Shown here: positions 1 to 6,269 of the stretch, in pieces
How the letters are laid out: each line of letters opens with the position of its first letter
Position numbering within the stretch: position 1 is the first letter of the stretch
NCBI GenBank assembly: GCA_030839105.1
Contig: JAUZEI010000055.1
Span: 1-9,548 of the forward strand
From: Actinomycetota bacterium
GTDB taxonomy: Bacteria > Actinomycetota > Acidimicrobiia > IMCC26256 > PALSA-610
Length of the DNA stretch: 9,548 nucleotides
Direction: 5' to 3'
Notes under the pieces: model-generated
Database searches by the model: none
The model's input: the letters and a program-made list of their open reading frames with translations, nothing else
Told to the model about the DNA's origin: nothing
Position numbers and translations under genes: made by a program

Positions 1-1
1 C

Positions 2-319
2 GGGCAGAAATGCATGCTGTTGTTCGAGTCGGCCAACCGCGACTCGAGCCGGTTCGACGAACCCTTCCGCTTCGACGTCCAGCGCCATCCCAACGAGCAC
101 CTCGCGTTCGGCTTCGGCGCGCACTTCTGCCTGGGCCAGGCGCTCGCCCGGCTCGAGCTGAAGGTGATGTTCGAGCAACTCCTCCTGCGGTTGCCCGACC
201 TCGAGCTCGCGGCTGATCCCGCCGACCTCCCCCGCCGGCGCGCGAACTTCATCAGCGGGCTGGAGTCGATGCCGGTGCGATTCAGTCCGAGTCGGCCGTT
301 GGCGAGGAGCACGGTGTGA
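2..319 (+). CDS. Cytochrome P450, C-terminal fragment (5' end outside the window)
   Basis: This is the last 105 codons of a cytochrome P450 monooxygenase, a soluble haem enzyme that inserts one oxygen atom into lipophilic substrates using electrons from a ferredoxin. The frame is open from the window edge to the TGA. It contains the ANRD segment that precedes the haem loop, the FD..R region, and the haem-binding loop FGFGAHFCLGQ, with the thiolate Cys at codon 43 of the fragment (bases 128-130). The following LARLELK is the usual L-helix sequence. The closing SGLESMPVRFSPSRP resembles the ends of actinobacterial sterol or fatty-acid P450s, but the I-helix and ExxR motifs are outside the window, so the CYP family cannot be assigned. 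Its stop overlaps the start of the next gene, so the two are probably translated together. Confidence 0.95.
   Translation, partial: GQKCMLLFESANRDSSRFDEPFRFDVQRHPNEHLAFGFGAHFCLGQALARLELKVMFEQLLLRLPDLELAADPADLPRRRANFISGLESMPVRFSPSRPLARSTV
304..309 (+). promoter_or_regulatory. Ribosome binding site of the epoxide-hydrolase-like gene
   Basis: GAGGAG lies inside the last codons of the P450 gene, 6 nt before the GTG at 316. It supports the GTG start, since no other start codon follows until Met44. Confidence 0.65.
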
Positions 320-777
320 GCGACCAGCCGACCAACGGCGCGCCGACCAACCGTGAAATCGTCGAGCAGCTCTGGGTCGACCTCTACAACCGCGACTTCG
401 ACGCGGTGGGCGCCGCCTTCGCCGACGACGGCGAGTACACCGACATGCCGACGCCCGCCGACGACGTGGCCCGCGGCCCGGCCCAGATCGCGGCGAGGCT
501 GCGACTCGGTCTCGAGCCTTTGGCCGGGATCTCGCACGACGTGCGCGCGATCGTCGCCGAGGGCGACATCGTGGTGACGGAGCACATCGAACACTGGGAA
601 TGGCCGAGCGGCGAACGGGCGTCGCTCCCGTTCGTCTCGATGCACGAGAACCGTGACGGCAAGCTCGTGCGCTGGTGGGACTACTGGGATCTCGCCACCT
701 TGATGAACTCGGCGCCGGGTTGGTGGGTCGAGCACATCATGAGCGAGTCCGCCCGCATCGGCCTGCGGGACGCCTGA
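316..777 (+). CDS. Limonene-1,2-epoxide hydrolase / SnoaL-like NTF2-fold protein
   Basis: A 153-residue cytoplasmic protein of the NTF2-like superfamily, close in size and motif order to limonene-1,2-epoxide hydrolase (LEH). Against the Rhodococcus LEH as I recall it, YTDMP (41-45) matches YQNMP, TEHIE (88-92) matches TERVD, and WWDYWDLATL (from 120) matches WRDYFDLREF. Tyr41 and Asp122 therefore keep the LEH positions Tyr53 and Asp132. Asn55 becomes Asp43, Arg99 becomes His90 and Asp101 becomes Glu92. The fold is well supported. Epoxide hydrolysis is an inference, and the altered residues could equally mean an isomerase, a cyclase or a binding role. The GTG start overlaps the P450 TGA as GTGA, which fits processing of a P450 product such as an epoxide. 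The SnoaL-like polyketide-cyclase group is the main alternative. Confidence 0.85.
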   Translation: MSDQPTNGAPTNREIVEQLWVDLYNRDFDAVGAAFADDGEYTDMPTPADDVARGPAQIAARLRLGLEPLAGISHDVRAIVAEGDIVVTEHIEHWEWPSGERASLPFVSMHENRDGKLVRWWDYWDLATLMNSAPGWWVEHIMSESARIGLRDA

Positions 778-783
778 GCATTG

Positions 784-1671
784 ATGCCGGTCGCACAGCC
801 GGGGATCTTCGCCCAGGGCACCCGCTCGCATCGTCACCTGGAGTTCGACTCGAACGACGGAGTTGCGCCGGAAGCGTTGCTCGAGGCGTTGCGCGGTCTG
901 CGCCAACCGTCGGTGACGGCCGGCGGCGCGAACATCGTCGTTGGGTTCCGGGCCTCGCTGTGGGAGGAGCTCGACCCGAACGCACGCGGCGTCGGGGACT
1001 TCACGTTTCCCGTGCTCGACGGCGTGGCGAACACGCCTCACGACGTATGGGTGTGGACTCACGGTACGGGTGAGGACGTGATGCTCGACGTCGCCCGGGC
1101 GGTCGCCGCGTTGCTCGCACCCGTCGCGCATCTCGCGACGGACGTCGCCGGCTTCGTGTACCACGACGGACGCGACCTCACCGGTTTCATCGACGGCACC
1201 GAGAACCCGGTGGTCGAGGAGGCCAACACCGCGGCCATCGTTCCGGACGGGCAGCCGGGCGCGGGTGGTGCCTACGCGATCACCCAGCGCTGGGTGCACG
1301 ATCTCGCCGCGTTCCACGCGCTCGCGGTCGATGACCAGGAGCGCGTGTTCGGCCGGACCAAGCCCGACAGCGTGGAGCTCGACGGCACGGCGAAGCCCGC
1401 GAACGCACACATCGCGCGGGTGGTGATCGAGGAGGACGGCGAGGAGCTCGAGATCTACCGGCGCAGCGTGCCCTACGGGCAGGTCGCCGAGCTCGGGCTG
1501 TACTTCGTCGCCTTCAGTGCCGACCACACCCGCTTCGACAAGATGCTGCGGCGCATGTTCGGCCACTCGGGCGACGGGCTACACGACCACCTGACCGACT
1601 TCTCCCGACCCGTGAGCGGCGCGGCCTATTTCGTGCCGTCGGTCGAAGCGCTGGGCGACGTCCTCGCTTGA
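784..1671 (+). CDS. DyP-type haem peroxidase
   Basis: A 295-residue dye-decolourising (DyP) peroxidase, which uses H2O2 to oxidise bulky substrates through a haem cofactor. The signature GFIDGTENP is at 134-142, with the distal Asp at 137. The proximal haem ligand is His209 in NAHIARV, and the distal Arg is Arg226 in YRRSVPYG. Length and motif order fit the short bacterial (YfeX/DypB-like) class. There is no Tat or Sec signal, so the enzyme should be cytoplasmic. Where DypB has an Asn two residues after the distal Arg, this protein has Ser228. A TTG at 781 directly before the ATG is a possible alternative start; ATG at 784 is preferred. No clear Shine-Dalgarno is visible. The gene starts 6 bp after the preceding stop. 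I see no obvious encapsulin-targeting tail; the protein ends in EALGDVLA. Confidence 0.93.
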   Translation: MPVAQPGIFAQGTRSHRHLEFDSNDGVAPEALLEALRGLRQPSVTAGGANIVVGFRASLWEELDPNARGVGDFTFPVLDGVANTPHDVWVWTHGTGEDVMLDVARAVAALLAPVAHLATDVAGFVYHDGRDLTGFIDGTENPVVEEANTAAIVPDGQPGAGGAYAITQRWVHDLAAFHALAVDDQERVFGRTKPDSVELDGTAKPANAHIARVVIEEDGEELEIYRRSVPYGQVAELGLYFVAFSADHTRFDKMLRRMFGHSGDGLHDHLTDFSRPVSGAAYFVPSVEALGDVLA

Positions 1672-1675
1672 CGCC

Positions 1676-1975
1676 ATGACGATCCTCGTCGACCGCCCGC
1701 GTTGGCCCGCGCACGGCACACGCTTCGCGCATCTCGTCAGCGATGTGTCGTTCGAAGAGCTGCACGCGTTCGAGGCCGCGCTCTCGTTGTCACTACCGCG
1801 TCGACTGCGCTTCCACAACGACCACTACGACGTGCCCGAGCGCGCCTGGCAGCTCGCCGTCGACGCGGGTGCGTCGGTGGTGTCGACGCACGAGCTCGTC
1901 CGCCGGATCCGCGCCGCCGGACTTCGGGCCCGGTCTACTTCGGCTGGAACCGCACCGCGCCGTCGAGGCGTATGA
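1676..1975 (+). CDS. DUF4031 domain-containing protein
   Basis: A 99-residue protein of the uncharacterised DUF4031 family, common in Actinomycetota. The family pattern is clear: a start of the form MTILVDRPRWPAHGTRFAHL, then LVSDVSFEELHAFE, then FHNDHYDVPE (about 47-56) and a closing HELVRRIRAAGLR. The conserved His, Asp and Tyr residues suggest a small enzyme or metal-binding protein, but no function is established. The ATG is 4 bp after the peroxidase stop, so the two are probably on one transcript. The last residues (RARSTSAGTAPRRRGV) lie past the usual end of the family and are encoded opposite the 3' end of the SDR gene. This tail may therefore be just read-through to the first available stop. 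Confidence 0.85.
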   Translation: MTILVDRPRWPAHGTRFAHLVSDVSFEELHAFEAALSLSLPRRLRFHNDHYDVPERAWQLAVDAGASVVSTHELVRRIRAAGLRARSTSAGTAPRRRGV

Positions 1976-2702
1976 CCTCGCCGTTCAGATAACCGTTCTC
2001 GACGATGTGCTCGGCGAGCGCCGCGTACTCGTCGGGCTGACCGAGGCGCTTCGGAAACGGAACATTGCCGGCGAACGCTTCCCGCATCGCGGCGGGGGCC
2101 ATCATCATGGGTGGCGTCGCGATGGTGCCCGGGGCAATCGTGTTGACGCGCACGCCCATCGCCGCGAGGTCGCGCGCCGCGATGATGGTCATACCGATCA
2201 CTCCCGCCTTGGCCGATCCGTAGGCGACCTGACCGATCTGGCCTTCGTAGCCGGCGATCGACGCGGTCAGCACACACGCGCCCCGCTCGCCCCCGCCATC
2301 GGGATCGTTCTTCGCCATCGCCGCCGATGCCAGCCGGAGCACGTTGAACGATCCGACGAGGTTGAGCTCGACGACGCGGCGAAACGCGTCGAGGTCGTGC
2401 GGTCTGCCGTCGCGCGCGACCGTGCGGGCCGACGTGCCGCCGCCCCCGCAGTGCACGAGGATCGCGAGGCGCCCGCGGAGGGCGGCGTTGTCGACGGCGG
2501 CGGCGACGTCGGATTCGGAGGTGACGTCGCAGTGCACGAAGCGGTCCTCGTCGCCGAGATCGCCGGCGACCGCGCGACCTCCGGCGTCATTCACGTCGGC
2601 GAGGACGACCTCGGCACCGGCCGCGTGCAGCCGTCGGACCGTCGCCTCGCCCAGTCCCGATGCGGCGCCCGTTACGAGCGCGACGTTGCCGGCAATCTCC
2701 AC
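1935..2702 (-). CDS. SDR-family oxidoreductase, probably 3-hydroxyacyl-CoA dehydrogenase type
   Basis: A 255-residue classical short-chain dehydrogenase/reductase using NAD(P). The nucleotide loop is TGAASGLG (11-18), followed by VLADVND, where the Asp after strand beta-2 suggests NAD preference. The catalytic residues are Ser148 (in TASIAG), Tyr161 and Lys165 (YGSAK), and NLVGSFNV supplies the conserved Asn. The segment NTIAPGTIATPPM is the usual PG motif. The overall pattern is that of type II 3-hydroxyacyl-CoA (17-beta-HSD10-like) dehydrogenases of lipid and sterol beta-oxidation, though the substrate is an inference. The normal NNAG motif is replaced by HCGGGG. The GTG at 2702 is chosen because VEIAGNVALVTG has the right distance to the glycine loop and an AAAGGGGA site stands 6 nt upstream. 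The start overlaps the methyltransferase end by 31 bp. Confidence 0.92.
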   Translation of the reverse strand: MEIAGNVALVTGAASGLGEATVRRLHAAGAEVVLADVNDAGGRAVAGDLGDEDRFVHCDVTSESDVAAAVDNAALRGRLAILVHCGGGGTSARTVARDGRPHDLDAFRRVVELNLVGSFNVLRLASAAMAKNDPDGGGERGACVLTASIAGYEGQIGQVAYGSAKAGVIGMTIIAARDLAAMGVRVNTIAPGTIATPPMMMAPAAMREAFAGNVPFPKRLGQPDEYAALAEHIVENGYLNGEVIRLDGAVRFQPK

Positions 2703-3751
2703 AGCTCGTCCCCTTTGTTGGTGATGCGATCGACGAGCGCCTGTTCGCCCGCGCAGACCACGTACTCGACGTTTCGCAGATGCGACACCCGGCCGACCTT
2801 CTTGCCGTCGGGGTTGTGGATACCGATCTGCGCCCCAACATAGCGACGGGAGTCGAACGCGAGCGTGGCCACCGCGCCGGCGCGCTCCCGGCACACCGCT
2901 TCGAGCTCCTCGATATCGACCCACGACTCGTTGTTGTACGACACCACCAGGAGCTCGGCGTCGACGGCGCGGATGACATTCATCAGCGCCGCGGGCATCG
3001 CCCGGCGGTCGTTGAACACGCTCTTCGTCGACGGATCGCGCGCGTCGACGCGCTTGCACGCGATGCCGTAGAACTCGGGTGCGTCCCAAGCCACGAGGGT
3101 CTCCCACACGTGGTAGTTGGTGAAGTACCGGTGCTGGTTGTACGGCGGGTCGAGGTAGGCGAGATCGAACACGCCGAGCGCCTCGACGGCTTCGGTCGCG
3201 TCGGCCCGGAGCGCGGAACCCGGTCCGGCGACGAGCTCGGGCACCCGCAGTGCGATCGGCCGGAACGAGCGATCGGCCCATTGCTTGACGTAGGCCATCT
3301 GGACTCCAGTGGTGGAGTCGACCCGGTCGGCCGCCTCGATCAGACTGGTCAGCAGCACCGGGTACAGCCACGTGTCGCGGTAGTCACGCTCGATGGCTTC
3401 ACGCATCGCGTCGATGCGACGGCCGTTGTCGGGCTGCACGAAGCGCGACTGCACGCAGAAGGTTTCGGTGAAGTAGCCGTGGATGCCGGGGCGCGCCATC
3501 AGGTCGGCGATCGCGGCTTCGATCGCGACGGTGTCGGCGGTGCCGCCGTCGAGGGCGACGTAACACTGCGCGAAGATCTCCGCATAGCGGGCCGTGTCGA
3601 CTGCGGTCGTGTGCGCCCCGCGCCGCTTGAGCTCTTGGGCGACGCGGGTCGTGCCCGTGAACAGGTCGAGCGCGGTACGCGCCTCCGCGATCGTCGCGAT
3701 CGCGCCGAGCACGGGGATCAGTCGTCGTTTGGAGCCGAGGTACTTGATCAC
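2672..3751 (-). CDS. D12-class N6-adenine DNA methyltransferase
   Basis: A 359-residue DNA adenine-N6 methyltransferase of the MethyltransfD12 (Dam-like) family, which moves a methyl group from S-adenosylmethionine to adenine in a short DNA site. The N-terminal IKYLGSKRRL is the family hallmark. The SAM motif I is DLFTGTTR (from Asp29), and the catalytic DPPY is at 201-204 within LAYLDPPYNQHRYF. The reading frame stays open far upstream, but the GTG at 3751 is chosen because it puts IKYLGSK right at the N terminus, as in relatives. A CTG three codons earlier is possible. No restriction endonuclease lies next to it, so it looks like a lone methyltransferase. The recognition site cannot be read from the sequence. 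It ends inside the SDR start region (31-bp overlap), so the two are probably co-transcribed. Confidence 0.92.
   Translation of the reverse strand: MIKYLGSKRRLIPVLGAIATIAEARTALDLFTGTTRVAQELKRRGAHTTAVDTARYAEIFAQCYVALDGGTADTVAIEAAIADLMARPGIHGYFTETFCVQSRFVQPDNGRRIDAMREAIERDYRDTWLYPVLLTSLIEAADRVDSTTGVQMAYVKQWADRSFRPIALRVPELVAGPGSALRADATEAVEALGVFDLAYLDPPYNQHRYFTNYHVWETLVAWDAPEFYGIACKRVDARDPSTKSVFNDRRAMPAALMNVIRAVDAELLVVSYNNESWVDIEELEAVCRERAGAVATLAFDSRRYVGAQIGIHNPDGKKVGRVSHLRNVEYVVCAGEQALVDRITNKGDELWRLPATSRS
2709..2716 (-). promoter_or_regulatory. Ribosome binding site of the SDR gene
   Basis: AAAGGGGA on the minus strand ends 6 nt before the GTG at 2702. It lies within the coding sequence of the DNA methyltransferase and decides the SDR start. 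Confidence 0.7.
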
Positions 3752-3788
3752 GTCGAGCAGCGAGCGTACGGGGTGACGCGCCACCAAC

Positions 3789-3804
3789 CGCGGCTCTCGC
3801 CGCG
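3789..3804 (-). other. Hairpin with GAGA tetraloop in the methyltransferase leader
   Basis: On the minus strand the sequence is CGCGGC-GAGA-GCCGCG, a perfect 6-bp all-GC stem closed by a GNRA-type loop. It ends 37 nt before the methyltransferase GTG, so it would be in the 5' leader if transcription starts upstream. It may affect translation or simply add termination of the upstream operon. No U-tract follows. Confidence 0.5.
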
Positions 3805-3894
3805 TGCGACCCGTGAGGGGCGCAGAGGGACAAGTCCGATGCGCAGGATCACCCGCGCACAAGTCGAGGAAGCACCCATGGTGCCGCCGGTGGT

Positions 3895-3915
3895 GCCGTG
3901 GTGCGGTGCCACGGC
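3895..3915 (-). terminator. Candidate terminator hairpin after the dehydrogenase gene
   Basis: GCCGTGG, a 7-nt loop, then CCACGGC: a perfect 7-bp stem starting 18 bp after the dehydrogenase stop in the direction of transcription. No T-run follows on the minus strand, so it would be a U-less terminator or an RNA-end-stabilising hairpin of the kind often found in high-GC actinobacteria. Its function is an inference from position. Confidence 0.45.
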
Positions 3916-3933
3916 TTTCCGTGCCCGCGTTCG

Positions 3934-5016
3934 TCAGTAGGTGATGATGCTGCGAGCGACCTCGCCGGCGTGCATGGCGCGAAAGGCATCGTTCAACTCG
4001 TCGAGCGCGATGCGGCGCGTGACGAGCGCGTCGAGGTCGAGCCGGCCGGCCTGCTGGAGCCGCACGATCTCGGGAAAATCGCGGGCAGGATCGGTCGATC
4101 CGTACACGCAGCCGCGCAGGGTCTTGGCGCCCACCATCAGTTGCAGCGCGCCGAACCGGACCATGTCGGTCGGGCTGCCCGCGCCGACGATCGTGCAGGT
4201 GCCGGCGCGCCGCGTCATCTCGAACGCGGCCTCGATGGTCGCCGAGCGGCCGACGACTTCGAACACGAAGTCTGCGCCCCGGCCCGAGGTGAGCCCGCGT
4301 ACCGCCTCGACCTGATCGGTCTCCGTCGCGTCGATCACATCGGTCGCGCCGCATCGCCGGGCCAAATCGAGCTTGGCCGCGACCCGGTCGACGGCGACGA
4401 TGGGCGCCGCGCCCGCGAGCCGCGCGCCCTGGATCGCGGCGAGCCCGACTCCGCCGCAGCCGATGACCACCACGCTCGCGCCGGGCTCGACCCGGGCGCT
4501 GTTGCATACCGAACCCACACCGGTCACGACCCCGCACCCCACCAACGCGCCGAGCTCGAGGGGAAACGCGGGATCGATCCTGACGCACGCGCGTTCCGGG
4601 ACGATCGTCTCCTCGCCGAACGTCGCGGTGCCGAACGCGGCGAGAAACGCGGTCCCGTCGGGCGCAGTCGCGTACGGCGCCGCGAACGCGTGGTCGAGCC
4701 CGTGCTCGCACAACTCCGGACGGCCGCGCAGGCAGAAGAAGCACGCCCGGCACGGCGCGACCCACGCGAGCACGACGTGATCACCGGCCGCGACCGTCGT
4801 CACGTCCGCACCGGTCTCCAACACCACTCCCGCACCCTCGTGACCGAGAACTGCGGGAAGCGGATGCGGGATCGTGCCGTCCTGGATCGACAGGTCGGAA
4901 TGGCACACGCCACTCGCGGCCACGCGCACGTGCACGTCGCGCGGACCGACGTCGCGCAGCCGGAGGTCTTCGGTGACGAACGCTTCTCCGGTGCCGCGCA
5001 GCGTCGCCGCCCTCAC
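3934..5016 (-). CDS. Zinc-dependent alcohol dehydrogenase (MDR family)
   Basis: A 360-residue medium-chain dehydrogenase that oxidises alcohols to aldehydes or ketones with NAD. The catalytic zinc ligands are Cys38 (GVCHSD), His59-Glu60 (GHEGAG) and probably Cys161 (VGCGVVTG). The structural zinc is bound by Cys89, Cys92, Cys95 and Cys103. The Rossmann loop is IGCGGVGLAAIQGA (185-198), followed by VAVDR, whose Asp favours NAD(H). The pattern is that of the class III-like actinobacterial group, though formaldehyde activity should not be assumed. The GTG at 5016 has a GAGGGG site 6 nt upstream that covers the P450 stop codon. The gene follows the P450 by 10 bp, so it probably oxidises the alcohol made by that P450 or a later intermediate. 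It is the last gene of the operon. Confidence 0.93.
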   Translation of the reverse strand: MRAATLRGTGEAFVTEDLRLRDVGPRDVHVRVAASGVCHSDLSIQDGTIPHPLPAVLGHEGAGVVLETGADVTTVAAGDHVVLAWVAPCRACFFCLRGRPELCEHGLDHAFAAPYATAPDGTAFLAAFGTATFGEETIVPERACVRIDPAFPLELGALVGCGVVTGVGSVCNSARVEPGASVVVIGCGGVGLAAIQGARLAGAAPIVAVDRVAAKLDLARRCGATDVIDATETDQVEAVRGLTSGRGADFVFEVVGRSATIEAAFEMTRRAGTCTIVGAGSPTDMVRFGALQLMVGAKTLRGCVYGSTDPARDFPEIVRLQQAGRLDLDALVTRRIALDELNDAFRAMHAGEVARSIITY

Positions 5017-5022
5017 GCGGCG

Positions 5023-5028
5023 CCCCTC
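5023..5028 (-). promoter_or_regulatory. Ribosome binding site of the alcohol dehydrogenase
   Basis: GAGGGG on the minus strand lies 6 nt before the GTG at 5016 and overlaps the TGA of the P450 gene, which suggests coupled translation. Confidence 0.7.
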
Positions 5029-6238
5029 ATGAACCGGCCGCGAACCGGAGGTGGAGGTTCTCGGACTGACGGATGCCGGGCGAGAACGCGATGACGGTAT
5101 GGGGCGCGAGTTCGTAGTCCGGAACGCGCCGGTGGAACTCCTCGAGCGCGACCGTCAGCTCGAGGCGCGCCAGGTGCGAGCCGAGGCACCGGTGCGCACC
5201 ACCGCCGAACGCGAGGTGGCGGTTCGTCTCGCGGTCGAAACGCACTTCGGTCGCGTCCGGGAACTCGGCGCGGTCGCAGTTCGCGGCGCCGATCAACAAG
5301 ATCGCGCCGTCACCCGCCTGCAGCTGCACACCGCCGACCTCGGCGTCCCGAGCGATGATCCGCGGAACCATCATCACGGGCGTCTGGTGGCGCAGGAGCT
5401 CCTCGACCGCACCGGCGACGAGCGATCCGTCGTTCACCAGCGCGCGCCGCCGCTCGGGCGCCTGCGCGAGATACACGATCATGCAGTCGAGCGTGGCCGT
5501 GACGGTGTCGAGACCCCCGAGCAGCAGCAGATGGGTCGTCCCGAGCAGCTCGTCGTGGGTCAGCGGACGGCCCTCGATCTCGCAATTCACCAGGGTGCTC
5601 AGCAGCCGGTCGTCCGGGTGGGCGCGCTTCTCCTCGATCTTCGTCTCGAAGTAATTCTCGATGGCCTTGCCGGCCGCGTCGCGCTTCTCCTCCGCAGTCA
5701 TGTTGTCGTCATCCTGAGGACGGATCGTGTCGTCCCGCCACGTGAGGAACTGCGGAAGGTCGTCCTGCGGCAGCCCCATCAGGGCCAGGAAGATCGTCGA
5801 CGGCAGCGGAGTCGCGAAGTCCTCGTGGAAGTCGCACTCGCCGCTCGCGACGAAGGTGTCGATGATCTCGTTGACGAGCGTGCGAGCCTCGGGCTCCAGA
5901 TCCTTCATCCGCTTCGGCGAGAACTGCGGGTCGAGCAGGCGCCGGTACTTGGCGTGGTCCGGAGGGTCGACCGACAGCGGGATCAGCGGCACGTCGTTCC
6001 CGATCTTGACGACGTCCTTCGACGAGAAGACCTCGGGGTGCTTGAGCGCCCACATCACGTCTTCGTAGCGCGACAACGTCACGCTGTACCCGCCGAACAT
6101 CCCCGGCTCACGACTCACGGGACAGCGTTCGTGCACCCCGTGGTACACGGGATGCGGATCGTCGGCGCACTGCTGCGAGAACACGTCGAAAAGCGGATCG
6201 TCACTGCCGCCGGGTACCGCGTCGTCGGTCGTGTACAT
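5027..6238 (-). CDS. Cytochrome P450 monooxygenase (complete)
   Basis: A 403-residue soluble bacterial cytochrome P450. All landmarks are present: the C-helix segment DPPDHAKYRRLLDPQFSP, the I-helix oxygen-binding region LLLLGGLDTVTATL (Gly in place of the common Ala of AGxDT), the ExxR pair Glu280/Arg283 (EELLRH), and the haem loop FGGGAHRCLG with the thiolate Cys at 351. It needs a ferredoxin and reductase, neither of which is in the window. Two ATGs stand in tandem; the second (6238) is chosen because AAGGAG lies 5 nt before it and only 2 nt before the first. The gene follows the amidohydrolase by 31 bp and precedes the dehydrogenase by 10 bp, so a hydroxylation followed by alcohol oxidation is likely. 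The CYP family and substrate cannot be assigned by eye. Confidence 0.96.
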   Translation of the reverse strand: MYTTDDAVPGGSDDPLFDVFSQQCADDPHPVYHGVHERCPVSREPGMFGGYSVTLSRYEDVMWALKHPEVFSSKDVVKIGNDVPLIPLSVDPPDHAKYRRLLDPQFSPKRMKDLEPEARTLVNEIIDTFVASGECDFHEDFATPLPSTIFLALMGLPQDDLPQFLTWRDDTIRPQDDDNMTAEEKRDAAGKAIENYFETKIEEKRAHPDDRLLSTLVNCEIEGRPLTHDELLGTTHLLLLGGLDTVTATLDCMIVYLAQAPERRRALVNDGSLVAGAVEELLRHQTPVMMVPRIIARDAEVGGVQLQAGDGAILLIGAANCDRAEFPDATEVRFDRETNRHLAFGGGAHRCLGSHLARLELTVALEEFHRRVPDYELAPHTVIAFSPGIRQSENLHLRFAAGS

Positions 6239-6243
6239 CATTA

Positions 6244-6249
6244 CTCCTT
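6244..6249 (-). promoter_or_regulatory. Ribosome binding site of the complete P450
   Basis: AAGGAG on the minus strand is a strong Shine-Dalgarno. Its 5-nt spacing to the ATG at 6238 decides between the two adjacent ATG codons. Confidence 0.8.
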
Positions 6250-6269
6250 GGATATCGCGAGTTCGGAGT

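Larger units (their letters stand above)
3752..3933. other. Intergenic region between the dehydrogenase end and the methyltransferase start
   Basis: A 182-bp stretch without a convincing gene. It must hold the promoter of the methyltransferase-SDR pair and the end of the upstream dehydrogenase operon, both on the minus strand. Two hairpins are visible, at 3789-3804 and 3895-3915. A weaker inverted repeat, GCACC-CAT-GGTGC, is at 3872-3884, and GGTGC recurs several times between 3880 and 3909. I could not place a confident -10/-35 pair. Confidence 0.6.

Noticed and set aside
2660..3940. A plus-strand open frame of 426 codons opposite the methyltransferase
   Set aside because: It is antisense to the methyltransferase, has an Arg/His/Val-rich composition without any family motif, and exists because GC-rich codons leave few stops on the opposite strand.
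3752..4765. Upstream extension of the methyltransferase frame into the dehydrogenase region
   Set aside because: The extension is Arg-rich and shadows the alcohol dehydrogenase in another frame of the same strand. The family N-terminus IKYLGSK starts at the GTG at 3751.
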